Positions 8,127 to 13,566 of a stretch of DNA of 14,037 nucleotides are shown here, in pieces (the stretch's first letter is position 1; every line of letters begins with the position of its first letter). The stretch covers positions 1 through 14,037 of the forward strand of contig VHAW01000034.1 in the NCBI GenBank assembly GCA_016872225.1, read 5' to 3'. Origin of the DNA: Sphingomonadales bacterium (GTDB lineage: Bacteria > Bacteroidota > Bacteroidia > UBA7662). The translations under genes and the position numbers were made by a program. The notes under the pieces are model-generated. The model did not search any database. It was not told the DNA's origin and saw only the letters and a program-made list of their open reading frames with translations.

Positions 8127-9311
8127 ATGACATTCATTCCTAAAACCATTGTTGTCGTAGGTCCGGTTTGGCCATACCGGCCGGGTGGAATGACAAGCTT
8201 TAATCAGCGATTAATTCGTGAATGGCAGGACCAAGGTCATGAGGTCAAGGTTCTGAATTATACCCTCCAGTACCCTTTCTGGTTATTTCCAGGAACAAGT
8301 CAATTTACAACAGATCCTGCGCCGGAAGATTTGTACGCGAAGAGGGTTTTGAACACCATGGTGCCTTGGACATGGTGGAAAGCGGCACGCACGATTGCTC
8401 GTTGGAAACCCGATTTTATCCTTGTGCGCTACTGGACGCCGTGGTTGGCCGCTTCGCTGGGTTCGGTGATACGCCTTCTACCTCGCATGGGCTGTCTAGC
8501 CCCTCGGATCCTTTTGGCGGATAATTTGTTGCCCCATGAGCCTTTTCCGTTAACCGGTCTGCTTAACCGATGGGTCTTGGGTGTGACCGATGGATTGGTG
8601 ACCCTGTCGGAATCTGTTGGTCAGCAAGCAGCCACTTTTGGCTATTATGGCCTACGGAGAGTTCTTAAGCACCCAGTTTATGATCATTTTGGTCCAAGGC
8701 ATGATCGGGAAGAGGCCTGCCATCGTCTTCAATTGAACCCTGGTTTTCGGTATCTTTTGTTCTTTGGTCTTATTCGTGCCTACAAAGGTTTGGATTTGTT
8801 GTTACGAGCATTAGCTTCCAAGGATTTTTCTTTTTGGACAGGACCGGAGGGTCAAGGATGGAAACTCGTGGTTGCCGGAGAGTTTTACGAAAACCCCCAG
8901 TCCTATCTTCAGTTGATTCAAGAACTTGATTTAACGGATCGCGTGGTATTACGAACAAACTTTATTCCCGAGGAACAGGTTGCCGCTTATTTTTCCTTGG
9001 CTGAGGCTTTGGTGTTACCGTATCGGCATGCCACCCAAAGCGGGGTTACCCAAGCGGCTCTGCATTTTGGATTGCCCTTGGTGGTGACCAAGGTGGGAGG
9101 ATTGGCCGAGGTGATGGAAGGAACAGGGGCGGGAGAACTATGCGAACCCAACGCGGCTTCCTTGGCAGCAGCCTTGCAGCGCTTTTGTACCGCAACTGAT
9201 CATGGTGTGTACCGGATGGCGATGCAACGTTTAAGCGAATCTTACGGTTGGGAACCCTTTGCCAGGGAGGTTATGGCGTTGGCTCAGGAGGCCGCATTGT
9301 TGCGGGCGTGA
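8127..9311 (+). CDS. Glycosyltransferase family 4-like protein (GT-B fold)
   Basis: This 394-residue protein has the two-domain GT-B layout. An N-terminal glycine loop GPVWPYRPGGMT (12-23) is typical of the acceptor-binding domain. The second domain begins with LLFFGLIRAYKGLDLLLRAL (210-229), followed by VAGEFYENP and the donor-binding segment PYRHATQSGVTQAALHFG (298-315) and VTKVGGLAEVM. In many GT4 enzymes this segment carries an E-x7-E pair; here Q304 and A311 stand near those places. It is cytoplasmic or membrane-associated and probably adds a sugar from a nucleotide donor to a glycan or lipid; the substrate is unknown. I chose ATG 8127; an in-frame TTG at 8115 would add four residues. 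It is separated from the upstream glycosyltransferase by 58 bases in which I see no clear promoter or terminator. Its last 28 bases overlap the convergent transaldolase gene. Confidence 0.85.
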   Translation: MTFIPKTIVVVGPVWPYRPGGMTSFNQRLIREWQDQGHEVKVLNYTLQYPFWLFPGTSQFTTDPAPEDLYAKRVLNTMVPWTWWKAARTIARWKPDFILVRYWTPWLAASLGSVIRLLPRMGCLAPRILLADNLLPHEPFPLTGLLNRWVLGVTDGLVTLSESVGQQAATFGYYGLRRVLKHPVYDHFGPRHDREEACHRLQLNPGFRYLLFFGLIRAYKGLDLLLRALASKDFSFWTGPEGQGWKLVVAGEFYENPQSYLQLIQELDLTDRVVLRTNFIPEEQVAAYFSLAEALVLPYRHATQSGVTQAALHFGLPLVVTKVGGLAEVMEGTGAGELCEPNAASLAAALQRFCTATDHGVYRMAMQRLSESYGWEPFAREVMALAQEAALLRA

Positions 9312-9946
9312 TCCGAGAGGAATTGGGCTAATCCTTTGTCCGTGAGGGGATGATGGAGCAGGCCTTCGATGGCGGATAGAGGACAGGTTACGACATCGGC
9401 CCCCGCTTCTGCGCATTGCACGATATGCAAGCTACTTCGAATGGAGGCCGCAAGAATTTTGGTGCTGTAACCCTGAACTCGGTAGATCTGAACAATTTGG
9501 GAAATGAGCTCAATTCCTGCCATATTGATATCGTCCAGCCTTCCAATAAAGGGTGACAGGTAAGTCGCTCCAGCTTTGGCCGCGAGCAATGCCTGTCCGG
9601 CACTGAAAATCAACGTGCAATTGCTCCGAATACCCTCCTTGCTGAACGTCGTAAGAGCGCGGACCCCGTCACGGGTCATCGGAACCTTGACCACGATGGC
9701 GGGGTGAAGGGCTGCCAAAGCCTGTCCTTCCTGGATCATGCCTTCGTAATCCGTTGCAATGACTTCCGCACTCACATTTTGTCCCACGATTTGACAAATG
9801 TTGCGGTAATGCTCCATCACAGCCTCTTTACCCTTGATTCCTTCTTTGGCCATCAGGGAGGGATTGGTCGTGACCCCATCCAAGATGCCCAATGAACGGG
9901 CTTGACTGATTTGGTCTAGATTGGCGGTGTCAATAAAGAATTCCAT
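9284..9946 (-). CDS. tal: Small transaldolase (TalC/fructose-6-phosphate aldolase-like family)
   Basis: This 220-residue protein is a complete single-barrel transaldolase of the small decameric type, of usual length. It starts MEFFIDTANL and carries GVTTNPSL (24-31). The Schiff-base lysine is K87 in VVKVPMT, and NCTLIFS (109-115) and SPFIGRLDD (131-139) follow. Transaldolase moves a dihydroxyacetone unit between sugar phosphates in the non-oxidative pentose phosphate pathway. E61 in SAEVIATD and F133 in SPFIG are the residues found in true TalC enzymes, whereas fructose-6-phosphate aldolase has Gln and Tyr there, so transaldolase activity is more likely. The gene starts only about 14 bases after the U-tract of the signal recognition particle RNA on the same strand, so read-through transcription from that promoter is possible. 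Its 3' end overlaps the opposing glycosyltransferase gene by 28 bases. Confidence 0.93.
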   Translation of the reverse strand: MEFFIDTANLDQISQARSLGILDGVTTNPSLMAKEGIKGKEAVMEHYRNICQIVGQNVSAEVIATDYEGMIQEGQALAALHPAIVVKVPMTRDGVRALTTFSKEGIRSNCTLIFSAGQALLAAKAGATYLSPFIGRLDDINMAGIELISQIVQIYRVQGYSTKILAASIRSSLHIVQCAEAGADVVTCPLSAIEGLLHHPLTDKGLAQFLSDHARNNAAS

Positions 9947-9959
9947 GACATATTTTTTT

Positions 9960-9976
9960 AAAAAAATAAGGGTAAG
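9960..9976 (-). terminator. Intrinsic terminator after the signal recognition particle RNA
   Basis: On the minus strand the 3' arm CTTACCC (9976-9970) of the RNA's closing stem is followed by TTA and seven T residues (9966-9960). It pairs with GGGTAAG at 10065-10059. The closing stem plus U-tract would end transcription. The seven T residues run directly into seven A residues (9959-9953), so the T7A7 block is self-complementary. Confidence 0.55.
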
Positions 9977-10066
9977 CTACTTGCATCGCACCGCTACAAC
10001 CGCCTACCCTTGCTGTATTCCTACCCTGGGGGATTAAGCAGGAGCTGGTCGTACAAGACTTACCCT
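9968..10066 (-). ncRNA. ffs: Small bacterial signal recognition particle RNA (4.5S-like)
   Basis: Read on the minus strand, this stretch folds into the long hairpin of the small bacterial SRP RNA. The ends pair perfectly as GGGTAAG (10065-10059) with CTTACCC (9976-9970), then CTTG with CAAG. The apex contains the Ffh-binding core: CCCCCAGGGTA, a GGAA tetraloop (10021-10018), then TACAGCAAGGGTAGG. The tetraloop is closed by GTA/TAC, and AGCA corresponds to the conserved A/G-rich internal loop of 4.5S RNA (CCGGAAGGAAGCAGCC in E. coli). The RNA binds Ffh and targets inner-membrane and exported proteins co-translationally. It begins a few bases after a perfect TATCTTTG promoter element and ends at a U-tract. 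Ends are estimated to within a few bases. The assignment rests on my recognition of the core and the pairing; a covariance search with the Bacteria_small_SRP model would settle it. Confidence 0.85.
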
Positions 10067-10071
10067 CGCCG

Positions 10072-10079
10072 CAAAGATA
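10072..10079 (-). promoter_or_regulatory. Bacteroidota -7 promoter element for the SRP RNA
   Basis: The minus strand reads TATCTTTG, a perfect match to the Bacteroidota -7 consensus TAnnTTTG. It ends about five bases before the first base of the RNA's closing stem, the right distance for transcription start near 10066. I see no convincing TTTG at -33. Confidence 0.6.
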
Positions 10080-10120
10080 ACTTATTCTCCTATCTAATTG
10101 CCTTATGATTGAGGTATTGG

Positions 10121-10152
10121 ATTGGTATAGCATTGGTTGTGGTCTAAATTTG
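10121..10152 (+). promoter_or_regulatory. Bacteroidota-type promoter for the acyl-CoA carboxylase gene
   Basis: TAAATTTG at 10145-10152 matches the -7 consensus TAnnTTTG. ATTG at 10121-10124 is a partial -33 element (consensus TTTG) with a 20-base spacer, within the normal range. Transcription would begin near 10157 and leave a leader of about 40 bases before the ATG at 10196. The leader contains no other obvious element. Confidence 0.5.
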
Positions 10153-10195
10153 AAGCCTATAATCATTCGATATCCTCCTCCAACAAACTATTCTT

Positions 10196-11815
10196 ATGTC
10201 CACCAAAAACAAGGCCTATTTCGATGAGCTGCTTCACCAACTCCAGAAAATGGAGGATAAAATGGCAGTGGGCGGTGGCGCCAAAGCCTTGACCCGCCTC
10301 AAGGAGAAAGGCAAAATGTCGGCCAGAGAACGCATTGCCGCTTTGCTTGACCCGGGCACCGCTTCAGTGGAAATAGGAGCTTTGGCCGGATGGGGCATGT
10401 ATGAAGAGGAAGGCGGTTGCCCATCTGGGGGTGTGGTGGTGGTTTTGGGCTATATCCACGGGCGTTTGGTGGTGGTGGTGGCCAACGATGCTACGGTAAA
10501 AGCCGGCGCATGGTTCCCCATCACCGGAAAGAAGAATTTAAGGGCGCAGGAAATAGCGATGGAAAATCGTTTGCCCATCATCTACCTCGTGGACAGCGCT
10601 GGAATTTATTTGCCGTTGCAAAATGAGATTTTTGCAGATAAAGAGCATTTTGGGAGAATTTTTCGTAACAACGCCCGCATGTCCTCTATGGGAATTGTCC
10701 AAATCGCTGCGGTTATGGGATCTTGTGTGGCCGGTGGGGCATATTTGCCCATCATGTCGGACGAAGCTTTGATTGTGGAAGAAAGTGGTAGTATATTCCT
10801 TGCCGGCTCTTACCTTGTCAAAGCTGCAATAGGAGAAGAAGTCGATAACGAAAAATTGGGAGGGGCCTCTACCCATTGTGAAATTAGTGGCGTGACGGAT
10901 CATAAAATGCCCAACGACTCCGCATGCCTTGAGCGGATACGGCTTTTGGTGAGTCAATTAGCGGAGCCTCAGCGAGCTGGTTTTGACCGAATTCCATCCG
11001 TTGACCCTGCCAGGCCAGCGACGGAACTTTATGAATTATTTCCGGCAGGAAACGCTAGGCCTTATGATGTGTTACCCTTGTTGGAATGCCTTGTGGATCA
11101 GGGATCCATGGTTCCCTACAAAGAACTCTATGGTCAAAGCATTTGTTGCGTTTATGCCCGCGTCGATGGCTGGGCTGTGGGGATTGTGGCGAACCAACGC
11201 AAGGTAGTCAAGAACGCCCAAGGTGAAATGCAATTCGGCGGCGTGATCTATTCCGATTCCGCAGACAAGGCGACTCGTTTTATAGCCAACTGCAATCAGC
11301 GGCGGATTCCGTTGGTTTTCTTGCAAGATGTAACGGGCTTCATGGTTGGTTCTCGATCTGAACACGGGGGCATCATCAAAGATGGAGCCAAAATGGTGAA
11401 CGCTGTTGCGAACTCTGTGGTTCCCAAATTCACCATCATTACCGGGCATAGTTACGGTGCTGGAAACTATGCGATGTGCGGTAAAGCCTACGATCCTCGT
11501 TTGATTGTAGCATGGCCCTCGGCCGAAATTGCCGTTATGGGTGGCGAGCAGGCCTCCAAGGTACTTCTTCAAATTCAAACCTCGGCGGCCAAGGCCGCAG
11601 GCAAGGCGATGGACCCTGCCACAGAGCAAAGTTTGTTAAAAGATATACAGGCCAATTACAAGGCTCAAACCCATCCACAATATGCCGCGGCGCGTCTATG
11701 GGTTGATGGAATTATTGATCCGGTGCGTACCCGCCAAGTTATTTCCATAGGGATCGAGGCTGCCAATCATGCGCCCATTACCGATTCCTTCAATATGGGT
11801 GTTTTGCAAGTCTAA
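10196..11815 (+). CDS. Acyl-CoA carboxylase beta (carboxyltransferase) subunit, methylcrotonyl/propionyl-CoA type
   Basis: This 539-residue protein is a full-length biotin-dependent carboxyltransferase with the N- and C-terminal crotonase-like domains of the family. It carries KMSARERIAALLDPG near 40-54, GGCPSGGVVVV near 73, and ANDATVKAGAWFPITGKKN near 96. IYLVDSAG, VMGSCVAGGAYLP, FLQDVTGFMVG, S419-Y-G-A-G-N-Y and VMGGEQ (447-452) follow. The GAGNY and MGGEQA motifs resemble methylcrotonyl-CoA carboxylase beta more than propionyl-CoA carboxylase beta, but the exact acyl-CoA is not decided by sequence. It transfers carboxyl from carboxybiotin to the acyl-CoA in the cytoplasm, in leucine or odd-chain acyl catabolism. 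Its partner, a biotin carboxylase/biotin carrier subunit, is not in this window. The ATG follows a leader of about 40 bases from a consensus promoter, and no upstream gene shares its strand. Confidence 0.95.
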   Translation: MSTKNKAYFDELLHQLQKMEDKMAVGGGAKALTRLKEKGKMSARERIAALLDPGTASVEIGALAGWGMYEEEGGCPSGGVVVVLGYIHGRLVVVVANDATVKAGAWFPITGKKNLRAQEIAMENRLPIIYLVDSAGIYLPLQNEIFADKEHFGRIFRNNARMSSMGIVQIAAVMGSCVAGGAYLPIMSDEALIVEESGSIFLAGSYLVKAAIGEEVDNEKLGGASTHCEISGVTDHKMPNDSACLERIRLLVSQLAEPQRAGFDRIPSVDPARPATELYELFPAGNARPYDVLPLLECLVDQGSMVPYKELYGQSICCVYARVDGWAVGIVANQRKVVKNAQGEMQFGGVIYSDSADKATRFIANCNQRRIPLVFLQDVTGFMVGSRSEHGGIIKDGAKMVNAVANSVVPKFTIITGHSYGAGNYAMCGKAYDPRLIVAWPSAEIAVMGGEQASKVLLQIQTSAAKAAGKAMDPATEQSLLKDIQANYKAQTHPQYAAARLWVDGIIDPVRTRQVISIGIEAANHAPITDSFNMGVLQV

Positions 11816-11828
11816 ACGACCTATAACC

Positions 11829-11845
11829 TACCGGTTAAACCGGTA
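11829..11845. terminator. Hairpin between convergent genes, possible weak bidirectional terminator
   Basis: TACCGG (11829-11834) and CCGGTA (11840-11845) form a 6-base-pair, GC-containing stem with a 5-base loop, and the symmetry extends to a perfect 8+1+8 inverted repeat. It lies between the stop of the carboxylase gene (11815) and the stop of the opposing small gene (11850), the place for a shared terminator. Neither strand has a T-tract after it, so an intrinsic terminator is uncertain; a protein-binding site is the alternative. Confidence 0.35.
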
Positions 11846-11849
11846 ATGC

Positions 11850-12014
11850 TCAGGATTCTGCTTGTTCCGCGGCGATTGATTCCGAAAGGGATACTCTAGC
11901 GATCCGCTTTGGGTTGCTGTAAGAACCCAAGGTTGTTCCCTTGAGCTTTTGATTTCTCAAGGTGGATTTGATTTTGTTCTTCGCGGCTTTGCGCTTAAGG
12001 GTACTTACGGCCAT
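11850..12014 (-). CDS. Small basic protein of 54 residues, unrecognised
   Basis: The minus strand encodes a 54-residue protein starting MAVSTLKRKAAKNKIKSTL. It is rich in Lys and Arg in its first 40 residues and ends with a short acidic, Ala/Ser-rich tail (SESIAAEQAES). No cysteines, signal peptide or membrane helix is present. The N-terminal pattern of alternating Lys/Arg and small residues is like ribosomal or nucleic-acid-binding proteins. My recollection is that Bacteroidota genomes carry small proteins with a similar STLKRK start, but I cannot confirm that without a search. Support for a real gene comes from its own perfect TATCTTTG element 30 bases upstream of the ATG, the fit between two neighbouring genes, and a stop placed just before a hairpin. 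Function is unknown; a ribosome-associated role is only a guess. Confidence 0.7.
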   Translation of the reverse strand: MAVSTLKRKAAKNKIKSTLRNQKLKGTTLGSYSNPKRIARVSLSESIAAEQAES

Positions 12015-12043
12015 GGTCGTGAATTTCAGCGGTTGGAGGAGGG

Positions 12044-12051
12044 CAAAGATA
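12044..12051 (-). promoter_or_regulatory. Bacteroidota -7 promoter element for the small basic gene
   Basis: The minus strand reads TATCTTTG, a perfect TAnnTTTG match and the same octamer as in front of the SRP RNA. The ATG at 12014 lies 29 bases further on, giving a leader of about 25 bases. The element lies in the 72-base gap after the arginine decarboxylase stop, so the small gene can be transcribed independently. No good -33 TTTG is visible. Confidence 0.5.
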
Positions 12052-12086
12052 ATCGGATTAGGCTGTTCTTGGCAGATGCCAAGTCC

Positions 12087-13469
12087 CTAATATCCGAGAA
12101 TTTTAAGAACCTGCTTGCTGCTCTGCTCTTCCTGGAAGAGGCGATAATCCATTTGATTATCCTTGGTTTTGCGGATCAAAACATGCCTGGGGGTGGGGAT
12201 TAGGCAGTGGTGGATGCCCCCGGTCCCACTTAAGGTTTCCTGGTAGGCTCCGGTATGAAAGAAGGCAAGGTATTGGGCCTTTCGGGTTTTGGGCATCCAA
12301 GTGGAGGCGTTGTTGGGCTCGGATTTGTAATAATCCAGACTGTCGCAGGTTATCCCTCCAATATTAACCCTTTCGTATTCGGCATCCCAGTTGTTGAGGG
12401 GCAGCATAATAAAATTTTGGTTCATCGCCCATACATCGGGAAGCATGGTAATCATGCTACCGTCCACCATCAACCATTTTTCCCTGTCGTTTTGTTGTTT
12501 TCTGGCGAGGACCTTGAAGATGATTCCAGAGGCTTCGGCGACGGTATAGGATCCAAATTCTGTGACGATATCAGGTTCAGGAACACCATTCTCGTTGCAG
12601 ATCATTTTGATTCGACCGACGATTTCGCCAACCATGTAGGTGTAGTCGTATTTGAATTCGAGGGAATTCTTGAACGGGAAACCGCCACCTATATCAAGCA
12701 TATGAAGGTCTGGGCAAACTTTACGAAGCTTGGCATAGGTGAGCACTAATTTTTCCAACTCATTCCAGAAATGAGGTGTATCGTTGAATCCAGAGCTCAC
12801 AAAGAAATGTAACAATTTGAGCTTAAATCGATTATCTTGCTCAATCTTGTGTTGATAAAAATCCAAAATTTCATCGGCACGAATCCCAAGGCGACTGGTG
12901 TAGAATGGGAAATCTGGCTTTTCCTCGGCAGATAACCGAATACCCAATTGCATTTCAGATTCTACCTCGTTGTCGTAATAGTTGAATTCTTCTTTATTGT
13001 CCAGTACCGGTATAATATTACGAAATCCATCGTGAAGCAGGTCGACGATATTCTCTTTGTACAACTCCTTTTTGAATCCGTTACAAACGATTATGATATC
13101 TTTGCCTACCAATCCCTTGCGTTCGAGGGCTTCGATAATGGGGATATCGAATGCAGAGGAGGTTTCCAGTTGAATGTCATTCGCTAAAGCTTCTTCGAGA
13201 ATGTGGCGGAAATGGGAGCTTTTGGTGCAGTAACAATAGGTGTAAGTTCCTTGGTATTTATGCTCAACCATAGCCTGCATAAAGATCTTTTTGGCGCTTT
13301 GAATCTTTTGAGAGATTAGCGGCAAATAGGTGAAGCGTAATGGGGTTCCGAAGGTTTCGGCCAGTTCCATAAGGTTGATGTCATGGAAGTACAATTCGTC
13401 TTCCAATAATTTCCAACCATCTTGAGGAAAACCCACGCTAAGGTCCAAGAATTCTGCGTAGCTTTGCAA
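12087..13469 (-). CDS. speA: Arginine decarboxylase, PLP-dependent, fold III (Bacteroidota type)
   Basis: This 460-residue enzyme converts arginine to agmatine and CO2, the first step of the agmatine route to polyamines. It is an alanine-racemase-fold PLP decarboxylase. The PLP lysine is K83 in YCYCTKSSHF, the phosphate-binding glycines are in LDIGGGFP (258-265), EFGSYTVAEA lies at 304-313, and the active-site cysteine motif is C375-D-S-L-D379 after GGIT. It is shorter than the E. coli SpeA of about 630 residues but normal for the Bacteroidota form, and no catalytic residue is missing. The start is TTG at 13469: the frame is closed by TAG two codons upstream, and the first ATG is only codon 34. 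Family members have about 34 residues before the conserved LM motif, so the TTG is required. Product and arginase compete for the same substrate. Confidence 0.9.
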   Translation of the reverse strand: MQSYAEFLDLSVGFPQDGWKLLEDELYFHDINLMELAETFGTPLRFTYLPLISQKIQSAKKIFMQAMVEHKYQGTYTYCYCTKSSHFRHILEEALANDIQLETSSAFDIPIIEALERKGLVGKDIIIVCNGFKKELYKENIVDLLHDGFRNIIPVLDNKEEFNYYDNEVESEMQLGIRLSAEEKPDFPFYTSRLGIRADEILDFYQHKIEQDNRFKLKLLHFFVSSGFNDTPHFWNELEKLVLTYAKLRKVCPDLHMLDIGGGFPFKNSLEFKYDYTYMVGEIVGRIKMICNENGVPEPDIVTEFGSYTVAEASGIIFKVLARKQQNDREKWLMVDGSMITMLPDVWAMNQNFIMLPLNNWDAEYERVNIGGITCDSLDYYKSEPNNASTWMPKTRKAQYLAFFHTGAYQETLSGTGGIHHCLIPTPRHVLIRKTKDNQMDYRLFQEEQSSKQVLKILGY

Positions 13470-13496
13470 TGTAGGCTATTTGTGGTATAAGGCCGG

Positions 13497-13504
13497 CAAA
13501 TTTA
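13497..13504 (-). promoter_or_regulatory. Bacteroidota -7 promoter element for arginine decarboxylase
   Basis: The minus strand reads TAAATTTG, a perfect TAnnTTTG match, 27 bases before the TTG start. Transcription would begin near 13490 with a leader of about 20 bases. The -33 region has no clear TTTG. The 97-base gap must also hold the promoter of the divergent arginase gene, where only an imperfect TAAGCTTG (13551-13558) is visible, almost at the start codon. Confidence 0.45.
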
Positions 13505-13566
13505 CAAGTTTATTCAAACCCTACACCCTTTTTTATCGGATTTCATTATTTAAGCTTGCTCAAGCC

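Noticed and set aside
9953..9966. T7A7 block as a mobile-element target or repeat
   Set aside because: It is a single copy, no inverted repeats or target duplications flank it, and it is explained by the terminator U-tract.
9930..10166. Minus-strand open frame of 78 codons across the SRP RNA
   Set aside because: It overlaps the structured RNA and its promoter and extends into the transaldolase start out of frame; the RNA explains the sequence.
11072..11629. Long minus-strand open frame of 185 codons inside the carboxylase gene
   Set aside because: It lies entirely within a strongly conserved carboxyltransferase gene on the other strand and its translation shows no family pattern.
11949..12203. 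Plus-strand open frame of 84 codons spanning the gap after the carboxylase
   Set aside because: It runs opposite both the small basic gene and the 3' end of speA and has no plausible promoter or protein pattern. The minus-strand small gene explains the region better.
12255..12749. Plus-strand open frame of 164 codons opposite arginine decarboxylase
   Set aside because: It is antisense to conserved speA codons; its residues mirror the conserved segments of that gene and show no domain of their own.
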